From assembly GCF_022012435.1 (NCBI RefSeq), contig NZ_JAKLUA010000006.1:1-64000 (forward strand): a stretch of 64,000 nucleotides of DNA, read 5' to 3'. Origin of the DNA: Bradyrhizobium zhengyangense (GTDB taxonomy: Bacteria; Pseudomonadota; Alphaproteobacteria; Rhizobiales; Xanthobacteraceae). The translations under genes and the position numbers were made by a program. Position 1 is the first letter of the stretch; the number at the start of each line of letters is the position of its first letter. Under the pieces are notes generated by a model. The model did no database searches and had not been told where the DNA came from. It was given only the letters and a program-made list of their open reading frames with translations. Below are positions 1-7,504 of the stretch, piece by piece.

Positions 1-4
1 TCCG

Positions 5-25
5 ACCTCTCCCTGCGGGAGAGGT
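5..25. repeat. Short G+C-rich hairpin downstream of the caspase-like gene
   Basis: ACCTCTCCC and GGGAGAGGT form a perfect 9-bp stem around a 3-nt loop. It lies about 75 bases beyond the stop of the minus-strand caspase-like gene. The same CCTCTCCCC/GGGGAGAGG theme recurs at 19216-19239, 53831-53850 and 58162-58186, so it behaves as a dispersed palindromic repeat that may also help end transcription. There is no T-tract, so intrinsic terminator function is not shown. Confidence 0.5.
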
Positions 26-100
26 GACTCGAGTTCTTGGCGCGCATCGATTCATCCCAATCGCATCGCGCTTTAGCCGTCACGAACGTCTTGCGGCAGA

Positions 101-1897
101 TCAGTTACAGACCTCGGCATTGGCATCATTGTGAGGGCCGCCGCCGCCGCGATAGACGAGATGGCAGCCGGGCCTGACCGGACGGCAGAGCAGATCGTTG
201 CAAAAGATCTGACCGCCACCGCCCGTAGCGCGACCGGCGCCAGCCGCAGCGACGCCGCCGGCACCGCCGGACTGACGGCGCTGCCGTGCGGGACGATCAT
301 CGCTGTCGTCGCGCTTTGCGGTTGCAGGCTTGTCAGTTGCAGGCTTGCCGGGCTTGGCGGCGCGCTGCTTCTCGCATTGATTGTCGTCATTCAGCACATA
401 GCCATCGTCGCAGACGATCTTGGTGCATTTCTCGCCATCGGCCTTGAAGCCGTGATCGCAGACCAGCGGGCAGACGCGCGACTGCTTTGACTTGACCGTA
501 TCGAGCGCATCGGTGCTCGCCACCTTCACGTCGAGCTTGGTGCCGGCATAGCGGTTGAACTGCGACAGCGACCGCTGCGAGGACGGATTCCAGACGCCGT
601 CAGCCTGTCCGGAGAAACAGCCGACGCGGCCGAGCTCGGTCTGCACCGAGCGGCTGAGATCGGCAGGCGTCAGCGAAGCGACATTGGTCCCGGCAGGGCT
701 TGCGGTGCTGGCCGGCGCAGCGCCCGGCGTCGCAGCGGCGAGATTGACGCGCTGCTGCTCGGCGGCCGCGGCCTGCTGCTGCGCCTGCTCCTTCGCCTTC
801 TGCGCAACGAGCTGGGCCTGCTCGGCCGCCTTCGCGTCAGCCGCCGCCTTGGCTTGCGCGTCCGTCTGCGCGCCAATCGCGGCGAGACGGTCACGCTCGG
901 CCTCGGCCTGCTTCGCCTTCTCGATTGCGGCAGCATGAACCTGCTCGGCCTGGATCTTGTCGATCTGAAGCTTGGCAAGGTTCGCGTAGAAGCCGTCCGG
1001 GTGCTGGGCCAGGAAGGCCTCCCATGCCGGCTTGTTACCGACCTGGAGCGCAAGCTCATAGTCGCGGCGCATGTCGGCCTGCGGATTGATCGCGGGCGCG
1101 GATGCGGCTGCCGGCGCGGCCTTGACCGGCACCAGCGGCACGTCCTCGCCGCCGAGCGAGCCGTAGACGAACGGCTCCTGCTTGTTGCCGGTCGCCTTGA
1201 GCACATCGTCGCGCACGAAGCCGAAGGCGCGGCGGACGTCGAGGCCCGGCGTCGTCAGATGCTTCGACAAGGCGATGGTGAAGGGGCTGTTGGCACCGTC
1301 GCCATCCTGTGCGGTGAAGCCGGCCTTGGCCGAATAGGCGATCAGCGTGTTGGTGCTGGCCGGCTCGACCTGGGCCAGACCTCGGCCGATGCCGCGCGAG
1401 GCCAGGGTGCGCTTCATGGTCTTGCCAAACGGATTGTCGCGGCAGGCATCGAGGATCACCAAACGAAGCTGCTTCGCCGGCTCGACCGCGACCAGCACGC
1501 GATCGAGCGACAGCGCCTCGTCATAGACGTCGGTGTCGCGCTCAAGCTTGGCATCGACAGGAATCAGATAGTTGGAGCCGTCGACCTCGATGCCATGGCC
1601 GGCATAGTAGACTACGGCGATGTCGGCATTGCGGGTCGCATCGGCGAAGTCGCGCAGCACGCGCCGCGTATCGAGCGCGGTCAGGTCGTGGCGGGAATCG
1701 ACGACATCGAAGCCGGCATCCTTCAGCGTCTTGGCCATCACCGCACCGTCGTTGACGGGATTGGCGAGCGAGGGCGCGTTCTGATAGGCCGAGTTGGCCA
1801 GCACCAGCGCGACACGCTTTCCGGCAAAGGCAGGATCGGCGCCGAACAGCAGCACGGCGGCAAGGAGCAATGGGCAAAGCCTGAACAAATTGCGCAT
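101..1897 (-). CDS. Secreted caspase-family (peptidase C14) protein with coiled coil and Cys-rich tail
   Basis: A 598-residue protein of the bacterial caspase-like (metacaspase or orthocaspase) group. An N-terminal signal peptide of about 26 residues ends in a DPAFAG-type cleavage region, so it is probably exported to the periplasm. The p20-like domain spans about residues 28-260, with the catalytic dyad visible as His101 in YYAGHG and Cys152 in LDACRDNPF. Then comes an Ala/Gln/Lys-rich coiled coil (about 330-400), a segment resembling a peptidoglycan-binding-like repeat (about 425-480), and a Cys-rich tail (CPLVCDHGF and CTKIVCDDGY motifs) followed by a low-complexity basic, Gly-rich end. 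I chose the ATG at 1897 because GGAAG lies about 7 bases upstream and the signal peptide begins there; an upstream in-frame extension lacks these features. The substrate is unknown. Confidence 0.88.
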   Translation of the reverse strand: MRNLFRLCPLLLAAVLLFGADPAFAGKRVALVLANSAYQNAPSLANPVNDGAVMAKTLKDAGFDVVDSRHDLTALDTRRVLRDFADATRNADIAVVYYAGHGIEVDGSNYLIPVDAKLERDTDVYDEALSLDRVLVAVEPAKQLRLVILDACRDNPFGKTMKRTLASRGIGRGLAQVEPASTNTLIAYSAKAGFTAQDGDGANSPFTIALSKHLTTPGLDVRRAFGFVRDDVLKATGNKQEPFVYGSLGGEDVPLVPVKAAPAAASAPAINPQADMRRDYELALQVGNKPAWEAFLAQHPDGFYANLAKLQIDKIQAEQVHAAAIEKAKQAEAERDRLAAIGAQTDAQAKAAADAKAAEQAQLVAQKAKEQAQQQAAAAEQQRVNLAAATPGAAPASTASPAGTNVASLTPADLSRSVQTELGRVGCFSGQADGVWNPSSQRSLSQFNRYAGTKLDVKVASTDALDTVKSKQSRVCPLVCDHGFKADGEKCTKIVCDDGYVLNDDNQCEKQRAAKPGKPATDKPATAKRDDSDDRPARQRRQSGGAGGVAAAGAGRATGGGGQIFCNDLLCRPVRPGCHLVYRGGGGPHNDANAEVCN

Positions 1898-2095
1898 GAC
1901 ACCACTTCCAAAAAATTCGGGGTAGCTCACACCCCCGAGACAGACTTAGCAAGATCCGCCGCCTGCGCTTGTGATGGAGGTCACCAAGCCGGCGCGAGCA
2001 ACCGGCCGAGGCGCCCCTTTCGTTAGTCGCGCCAGTGCGTTGGCGGTTCGCCGCCATATCCGCATAAGCCGGTATCCACTTCGCTCGAAAACGCT

Positions 2096-2560
2096 TTAGC
2101 CATCCCCGACGTGCCCCCGATACTGCGGCAGATTGTCCGTGATCTCGTGCCACGGCGCCTTGGAGCCCACGAAAATATGGGCACTCGGACGGATCGAGGG
2201 GGTATCGACCAGGGTTCCCATGGCGACATGGGCCCATTTTCCTTCGCGGACGCGAGAATAAAGCAACGAGCCGCAGCGGGCACAGTGCGCGTCATGGGTG
2301 GTGTCGTCGCCGTAGATGATCCTGAGGTCCTCGCCCCTGACCAGGCGGAGCTGGCCGTATTCGATGCCGGCGAACGGCTTGAAGGCGGAACCGGTGGTGC
2401 GGCGGCAGTTCGAGCAATGACAAATCAGCGCGTAGGAGAACGCATCCGCCACCTCGTAGCGCACCGCGCGGCAATAGCATTCGCCAGCAAGGATCCGAGC
2501 GTTCCGATATTGCGATCCCGTCACGATGGCGCCCTCGTGCAAATGGCAGAAGACAGCCAT
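2096..2560 (-). CDS. GFA/CENP-V-domain protein (Zn-binding, DUF636 type)
   Basis: A 154-residue protein of the glutathione-dependent formaldehyde-activating (GFA) fold. The zinc-binding cysteines are visible as GECYC, CHCSNCRR and CARCGS, in the family order. The first motif has Arg after the second Cys (CYCRAVRY) where CxCGAVRY is more usual. Most small GFA proteins have no proven activity, and the formaldehyde-activating name comes from one member, so substrate and reaction are unassigned. No strong Shine-Dalgarno precedes the ATG at 2560, and a GTG 12 codons in is a possible alternative start. It is divergent from the NTF2-like gene at 2620. Confidence 0.85.
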   Translation of the reverse strand: MAVFCHLHEGAIVTGSQYRNARILAGECYCRAVRYEVADAFSYALICHCSNCRRTTGSAFKPFAGIEYGQLRLVRGEDLRIIYGDDTTHDAHCARCGSLLYSRVREGKWAHVAMGTLVDTPSIRPSAHIFVGSKAPWHEITDNLPQYRGHVGDG

Positions 2561-2619
2561 AGCGCAATTTGACGTGTACGACTAAATTCGTGCCCAACCA
2601 TCATTCAAGGGGATGACCC

Positions 2620-2994
2620 ATGAGCCCAAATCGGTCGAGCGTCGAAACGGTCGTGCAATCCTATTTCGACGCGCTTTACGAGGGGGATGCCGACAAGCTC
2701 GGCGATGTCTTCCACCCCTCAGCCGATCTGCGCTGGGTGGAAAAGGGCGAGCTGAAGATCCTGACCGTGCCTGACTGGCTCGCCCGGGTGCGCAAGCGCC
2801 CCTCCGCCAAGGCGGAAGGCAAGCCGCGCGAGGACTTCATCATCACCATCGACCGCTCGGACGACAAGACCGCCTTCATCAAGGTCAAATGCCAGCTGCC
2901 GCCACGGTTCTTCACGGACTATCTGGTGGCGATGAAGCTCGCCGACGGCTGGCAGATCGTATCGAAATCGTACAGGTATGATCTGAAGGAGTGA
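2620..2994 (+). CDS. NTF2-like (SnoaL / putative lumazine-binding) family protein
   Basis: A 124-residue protein with the cone-shaped NTF2-like fold signature: an N-terminal helix pair ending in VVQSYFDALYEGD, then FHPSADLRW, and a C-terminal strand set ending in DGWQIVSKSYRYD. It most resembles the putative lumazine-binding subgroup (PF12893-like), whose members are mostly uncharacterised. AAGGGGAT lies just upstream of the ATG. It has no signal peptide, so it is cytoplasmic. It stands alone, divergent from the GFA-type gene, and is followed by a long palindromic repeat. Function is unknown. Confidence 0.8.
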   Translation: MSPNRSSVETVVQSYFDALYEGDADKLGDVFHPSADLRWVEKGELKILTVPDWLARVRKRPSAKAEGKPREDFIITIDRSDDKTAFIKVKCQLPPRFFTDYLVAMKLADGWQIVSKSYRYDLKE

Positions 2995-3052
2995 GGCGTT
3001 CGCCGGCCGTCGGATAGAAGCCGCCGTCATTACGAGCCCAACTCTCGCCACA

Positions 3053-3132
3053 CGTCATTGCGAGCGTAGCGAAGCAATCCAGAATCCCTCCACGGAGACG
3101 CTCTGGATTGCTTCGCTACACTCGCAATGACG
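3053..3132. repeat. 31-bp-armed inverted repeat (dispersed palindromic element)
   Basis: Left arm 3053-3083 (beginning CGTCATTGCGAGCG) and right arm 3102-3132 are complementary over 31 bases with one mismatch, around an 18-base spacer. The sequence (CGTCATTGCGAGCGTAGCGAAGC) matches a theme common in bacterial intergenic palindromes. The right arm ends about 57 bases before the beta-lactamase start, so it forms part of that gene's upstream region. Confidence 0.85.
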
Positions 3133-3189
3133 GCGCGGATAGCACATACGCTAAGTCGCTCCTCTCCCCACCTGCCCCGAAAGTCCCCC

Positions 3190-4047
3190 ATGCTTCTCGA
3201 TCGCCGTTCCCTGCTCGCCTCGCTGTGCTGGATGGCCGCTGCGCCCGCCTTTGCCGCCGACGCACCGCCTGAACTCGAATCCTATGAGCGCGAGAGCGGC
3301 GGAAAGATCGGGGTCTATGCGGAGAACCTTGCAACCGGCGCAAAGCTCGCCTGGCGGGCAGACGAGCGCTTCGTGATGTGCTCGACATTCAAGGCCTCGC
3401 TCGCCGCCTGCGTGCTGGCGCGGGTCGATCGCGGCGAGGAGAAGCTCGCCACCGTGATCCCTTACGGCAAGGCCGATCTCCTGGACTACGCGCCGGTCGC
3501 AAAACAGAATCTCTCGGCCGGCGCGATGTCGGTCGCCGACATGTGCAAGGCGGCCGTCGAGCTCAGCGACAACACCTGCGCCAATCTGCTGCTCGCGCGC
3601 ATCGGCGGACCAGCCGCGCTCACGGCTTTCTGGCGCTCGATCGGCGACACCACTTCGCGGCTCGACCACAACGAACCCGAGCTCAACCGCTCCCCGCCCG
3701 GCGATCCCCATGACACCACGACGCCGGCGGCGATGGCGGGCAATCTCAAACGGCTGGTCACGGGCGAGGCACTTTCGCCCGCTTCACGCGCCCAGCTCAC
3801 CGAGTGGCTGGTCGGTTGCAAGACCGGCGCGAACCGCCTGCGCGGCGGCCTGCCGGCAGCCTGGAAGATCGGCGACAAGACCGGCAACAATGGCAAGGAC
3901 GCATCGGGCGATATCGCCGTCGCCTGGCCGAAAGGCGATGCGCCGATCCTGATCGCGGCCTACACCCAGGGCGGCACACCAAATGCGGCCCAGCTCGAGG
4001 CGGTGTTCGCCAGCATCGGGCGCAGAGTGGCCGAACGACTAGCGTAG
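3190..4047 (+). CDS. Class A beta-lactamase
   Basis: A 285-residue serine beta-lactamase that would hydrolyse penicillins and/or cephalosporins in the periplasm. Motifs in order: STFK at 65-68 (active Ser65), SDN at 126-128, EPELN at 162-166 (general-base Glu162) and the KTG triad at 230-232. Cys64 precedes the active serine, as in several class A enzymes. The residue two places after KTG is Asn, so the disulfide partner found in KPC/NMC-type carbapenemases is absent. The leader MLLDRRSLLASLCW has twin arginines and ends AFAADA, suggesting Tat export. I chose the ATG at 3190 because the leader begins there; an in-frame extension back to 3127 enters the palindromic repeat. No ampR-like gene is adjacent. 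Confidence 0.92.
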   Translation: MLLDRRSLLASLCWMAAAPAFAADAPPELESYERESGGKIGVYAENLATGAKLAWRADERFVMCSTFKASLAACVLARVDRGEEKLATVIPYGKADLLDYAPVAKQNLSAGAMSVADMCKAAVELSDNTCANLLLARIGGPAALTAFWRSIGDTTSRLDHNEPELNRSPPGDPHDTTTPAAMAGNLKRLVTGEALSPASRAQLTEWLVGCKTGANRLRGGLPAAWKIGDKTGNNGKDASGDIAVAWPKGDAPILIAAYTQGGTPNAAQLEAVFASIGRRVAERLA

Positions 4048-4092
4048 ACCACCCTGCATTGACCTGCTGGCCGCTTCCGGCCAAGACAGGTC

Positions 4093-5703
4093 ATGATCGC
4101 AGCGAAATTCCAGACCTTTCTCATCCTGCTCGCGGTGCTGGCCGGCACCGCGCTGGTGGCACGGCGCTTCAACCTGGCGCCTGCCATCCTGTTGATGCTG
4201 TCGGGCGTCGGGCTTGCTTTCGTGCCGGGCATGCCGCCGGTGGAACTGCCGCCGGAACTGGTGCTGCTGATGGTGCTGCCGCCGCTGATCTACTCGGCGA
4301 GCGTGGCGATGAGCTGGCGCGAGTTCAGGACCAATCTGCGACCGATCGTGCTGCTCGCGGTCGGCGCCGTGATCTTCACCGCGGCGCTTGTTGCAGCCGC
4401 CACCCATTACGTGATCGGCCTGCCCTGGAGCATCGGCTTCCTGCTGGGCGCCATCGTTGCGCCGCCGGACGTGGTGGCGCCGCTCGCGATCGCCCGCCGC
4501 CTCAACATGCCGCGCCGGCTGCTTGTCATCCTCGAGGGCGAAGGGCTCGCCAACGACGCCACCGCGCTGATCCTGTACCGCTTCGCGCTCGCCGCGATCA
4601 TGGTCGGGCAATTCTCGCTGCCGATGGCGGCGGGCGAATTCGTCCTGATCGTCGCCGGCGAGATTGCCTTCGGCATCGGCGTCGGCTGGCTTTCGCTGCG
4701 CTTCCGCAAATGGTCGTGCGAGCCGCGGGTCGAGCTGACGCTGTCGCTGATCACGCCTTACGTCTCCTATTGGCTGCCGGAGCATGTCGGCGGCTCCGGC
4801 GTGATCGCCACGGTGGCCTGCGGCCTTTATGTCAGTTGGAACGGACCGTTGCTGATTTCGGCGTCGACGCGCCTGCAGGGCATCTTCTTCTGGGACCTCA
4901 TCATCTACCTGATCGAGGGCCTGCTGTTCCTGCTCACCGGCTTCCAGATGCGCGCGCTCTATGAAAAGTCGAAGGCGTTCCCGCTCGACGACATCATGAT
5001 CGCGACCGCGGTGGTCATGGCCATCATCGTTCTGGCGCGCTTTGCCTGGCTCTACCCCGCGACCTATCTGCCGCGGATGCTGAGCAAGTCGCTGCGGGCG
5101 CGCGATCCGTCGCCGCCCTGGCAATGGCCGTTCGCGCTCGCCTTCACCGGCGTGCGCGGCGCGGTGTCGCTGGCCGCCGCGCTGGCGCTGCCGTTCACGC
5201 TGCCCGGCGGCGAGGCCTTCCCCTATCGCGACCTGATCCTGTTCGTCGCCTTCGGTGTCATCTTCATCACGCTGATCGGCGTCGGCCTGACGCTGCCGCC
5301 GGTGGTGCGCTGGCTCGGCATCGCCGAAGCCGGCCGCGTCGAGCATGTCGCCGAGCACGAGGCCGAGATCTCGGCGCGGCGCCAGGCGCTCGACGCCGCG
5401 CTGAAATCGCTGGATGCATTGACCGAGGAGAAAGAGGTGTCGGACGAGGTGATGCGGCTGTTGCGCGCCCGCCACGAGATCCGCGTCAACCAGCTGCCTG
5501 ACTCGCTCGATCCCGCCCATCACGACGTCTCCGCCGCCGGCACAGCGCTCACGCGCGACCTGATCGAAGCCGAGCGCAAATTCATCCATGATCTCTTGCG
5601 CGACGGGCAGATCACCGACGAGACGCGGCGCAGGATCGAGCGCGATCTGGATCTGGAAGAGGCAAGCCTGGCGAACCGGGAATATCGGGGCGCGCCGCTG
5701 TAG
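4093..5703 (+). CDS. CPA1-family Na+/H+ (cation:proton) antiporter
   Basis: A 536-residue inner-membrane antiporter. About 12 hydrophobic helices occupy residues 5-415, and the family signature APPDVVAPLAIA at about 135-145 and GEGLANDATALILYR at about 153-167 carry the acidic residues used for ion exchange. FTGVRGAVSLAAAL is the conserved CPA1 loop/helix. A cytoplasmic, charged C-terminal tail of about 120 residues, rich in Glu, Arg and Leu, resembles the regulatory tails of bacterial NhaP/YjcE-like proteins. It starts 45 bases after the beta-lactamase stop on the same strand. Ion specificity (Na+, K+ or Li+) cannot be read from sequence. Confidence 0.9.
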   Translation: MIAAKFQTFLILLAVLAGTALVARRFNLAPAILLMLSGVGLAFVPGMPPVELPPELVLLMVLPPLIYSASVAMSWREFRTNLRPIVLLAVGAVIFTAALVAAATHYVIGLPWSIGFLLGAIVAPPDVVAPLAIARRLNMPRRLLVILEGEGLANDATALILYRFALAAIMVGQFSLPMAAGEFVLIVAGEIAFGIGVGWLSLRFRKWSCEPRVELTLSLITPYVSYWLPEHVGGSGVIATVACGLYVSWNGPLLISASTRLQGIFFWDLIIYLIEGLLFLLTGFQMRALYEKSKAFPLDDIMIATAVVMAIIVLARFAWLYPATYLPRMLSKSLRARDPSPPWQWPFALAFTGVRGAVSLAAALALPFTLPGGEAFPYRDLILFVAFGVIFITLIGVGLTLPPVVRWLGIAEAGRVEHVAEHEAEISARRQALDAALKSLDALTEEKEVSDEVMRLLRARHEIRVNQLPDSLDPAHHDVSAAGTALTRDLIEAERKFIHDLLRDGQITDETRRRIERDLDLEEASLANREYRGAPL

Positions 5704-5714
5704 ATTCCCGCGCG

Positions 5715-6512
5715 CTACCGCTTCTCGCAATACGACCGCATCGCCCTCGTCACCGCCGCTGCAATCAGCTCCCGTCGCTCCGGCGAGTTCATCGCCATCT
5801 CCTCGTCGCGGTTGATGATGGAACCGGCCTCCAGCAAGACCGCGGCGCTTCGGGTCTGCGACAGCACGACGAGCCCGTCATAGCGATAGACGCCGACATC
5901 CTTGTCGAGCAACGGATGCCGGTAATGCCCCATCAGCGGCAGGGTGTATTGGGTGGCGTATTGCAGGCCTTTCTCCTTCAACTCCCGTCCCAGCAGCTTG
6001 GCGAAGGCGAGGCTGGCGGAGAAATGCGGGTTGCGCTCCGACACGAACAGCGAATGGCCGCTGAAACGGTCGCTGAAATAGCTCTTGGCGCCGTCGAATT
6101 CCCATTCCTCGAGCATCTTGTCCGGCACGGAATCGTGGTGGACCGACAGGAAAAAATCCGCATGCGCGTCGTTCGCCGTGCCGACGCGCTTGAGCAGGCT
6201 GGCCCGCGCCTTGCCGTCGGTCACGAGCACGCGGGTTGCAGCGAAACCCGCCGACTTCAATCTCTCGCCGATCAGCTTCGTTAGCTGCAGGTTGAAGCCG
6301 AATTCGACGTCGTTGCGCGCGCTGGTCGCGCCTTGCGATTCGGAGGTGTGTCCGACATCGAGAATGAGCCGGAATTTGTGGGGATCGCATGTCTCGGGCG
6401 TTGCAGGCTTGATCTTCGCTCGCGCGGCCGCCTCGCCATGATCAGCCGGCACGGCCACAAGCGGGATCAGCGCAACAGCAATAGCGGCGGTGATGCGCCA
6501 CGAGATTTTCAC
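5715..6512 (-). CDS. Periplasmic N-acetylmuramoyl-L-alanine amidase (Amidase_3)
   Basis: A 265-residue zinc amidase that would cleave the MurNAc-L-Ala bond in peptidoglycan. A signal peptide covers about the first 30 residues. Amidase_3 motifs are in order: DVGHTSES (Zn ligand His55), Glu70 in NDVEFGFNL, FFLSVHHDS (Zn ligand at 125/126) and VLLEAGSIINRDEE, which holds the catalytic Glu. The GTG start at 6512 overlaps the TGA of the upstream dioxygenase by four bases (GTGA), and GGGGGAG sits upstream inside that gene, which suggests translational coupling. A longer in-frame extension would place about 44 residues before the signal peptide and is unlikely. It is convergent with the antiporter gene, 11 bases away. 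Confidence 0.87.
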   Translation of the reverse strand: MKISWRITAAIAVALIPLVAVPADHGEAAARAKIKPATPETCDPHKFRLILDVGHTSESQGATSARNDVEFGFNLQLTKLIGERLKSAGFAATRVLVTDGKARASLLKRVGTANDAHADFFLSVHHDSVPDKMLEEWEFDGAKSYFSDRFSGHSLFVSERNPHFSASLAFAKLLGRELKEKGLQYATQYTLPLMGHYRHPLLDKDVGVYRYDGLVVLSQTRSAAVLLEAGSIINRDEEMAMNSPERRELIAAAVTRAMRSYCEKR

Positions 6513-7405
6513 ACCGGCCGCTCCCCCTTCACCGTCACGCGCGTGCCCGAGCGCGTATGCGGCCAGTAGTCCCACATGGCGCGATGCTGGGTGCAGCGAT
6601 TGTCCCAGAAGGCGATGGCGTTCTCGGTCCAGCGGAAGCGGCACTGGAACAGGGGGTTCTCGGCGTGCTGGTAGAGATAGGCGAGCATCGCATCGCTCTC
6701 GTCGCGCGGAATGCCGTTGATGTGCCTGGTGAAGCCGCGATTGACGTAAAGCGCCTTCCTGCCCGTCACCGGATGCGTGCGCACCACCGGATGCTCGGCG
6801 TTTGGATAGGACGGGCGATCGGCGACGCCGTAGTTCGCATAGAGGCCGCGATAGATCGGCTCGCCGTCATGCAGCGCGGTGAGGCCGTCGAGATAGGCCT
6901 TCATGCGATCGGACAGGGCTTCATAGGCGGCATACATGTTGGCGAACAGCGTGTCGCCGCCGAGCGGCGGGCACTGCTTGATGTAGAGGATCGAGCCCAT
7001 CGGCGGCTCGAGGTCGCAGGACACGTCGGAGTGCCAGCCCTCGCCGTTGGCGCGGGGCGAGTTCTTGTCGGCGTAGATCTTCATCAGCGCCGGGTCTTCA
7101 TCCTCGTGTGGGGCTGCGGGATGAAAATGCAGCTCGCCGAACTTGCGGCCGAAGGCGAGATGCTGTTTCGGCGTGATGGTCTGGTCGCGGAAGAAGATGA
7201 CGAGGTTTTCGGCAAGCGCGCGATGGATCTCGTCCATCTGCTGGTTGGAGCCGCTGTCGCCTTCGACCAGCTTGCCGATATCGACGCCGGAGATTTCCGC
7301 ACCGATGATGGGGGTGAGCTTTTCGACCGCGATGGTCTCGTACGGCGCGCCGTCGTCAGCCGTGTGGCGGTAACGCGGACCTTGCTTGCCGGCGAGTGAG
7401 CTCAT
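6509..7405 (-). CDS. TauD/TfdA-family Fe(II)/2-oxoglutarate-dependent dioxygenase
   Basis: A 298-residue cytoplasmic oxygenase of the taurine/2,4-D dioxygenase family, which uses Fe(II), O2 and 2-oxoglutarate. The HxD iron motif is WHSDVS (His125, Asp127). The distal half shows DNRCTQHRAMWDY (third iron ligand His) and HTRSGTRVTV (Arg for 2-oxoglutarate). Length fits the family (about 280-300). I chose the ATG at 7405 because GGGAG lies 8 bases upstream; an in-frame TTG 15 bases earlier is weaker. The substrate (sulfonate, aryloxyacid or other) cannot be decided, and no sulfonate transporter gene is adjacent. It is translationally coupled to the amidase gene downstream. Confidence 0.88.
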   Translation of the reverse strand: MSSLAGKQGPRYRHTADDGAPYETIAVEKLTPIIGAEISGVDIGKLVEGDSGSNQQMDEIHRALAENLVIFFRDQTITPKQHLAFGRKFGELHFHPAAPHEDEDPALMKIYADKNSPRANGEGWHSDVSCDLEPPMGSILYIKQCPPLGGDTLFANMYAAYEALSDRMKAYLDGLTALHDGEPIYRGLYANYGVADRPSYPNAEHPVVRTHPVTGRKALYVNRGFTRHINGIPRDESDAMLAYLYQHAENPLFQCRFRWTENAIAFWDNRCTQHRAMWDYWPHTRSGTRVTVKGERPV

Positions 7406-7443
7406 GGGTGTTGCTCCCAATCATTGTTGATTGGGAGGCATCG

Positions 7444-7476
7444 TAGCCCGGATGGAGCGAAGCGCAATCCGGGCTA
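7444..7476. repeat. Small intergenic palindrome
   Basis: TAGCCCGGAT and ATCCGGGCTA form a perfect 10-bp stem with a 13-base loop containing AGCGAAGCGC. It lies between the TauD-like gene and the ispG stop, both on the minus strand, and may act as an ispG transcript-end structure or be one of the dispersed repeats seen elsewhere. Confidence 0.5.
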
Positions 7477-7504
7477 AACGCGGGTCACATCTAGCGGAGT
7501 GGAA

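Noticed and set aside
4039..5730. A long open reading frame (563 codons) on the minus strand opposite the antiporter gene
   Set aside because: It is a mirror frame of a high-G+C gene, rich in Arg, Gln, Asp and His, with no recognisable fold, and the plus-strand frame has clear antiporter motifs.
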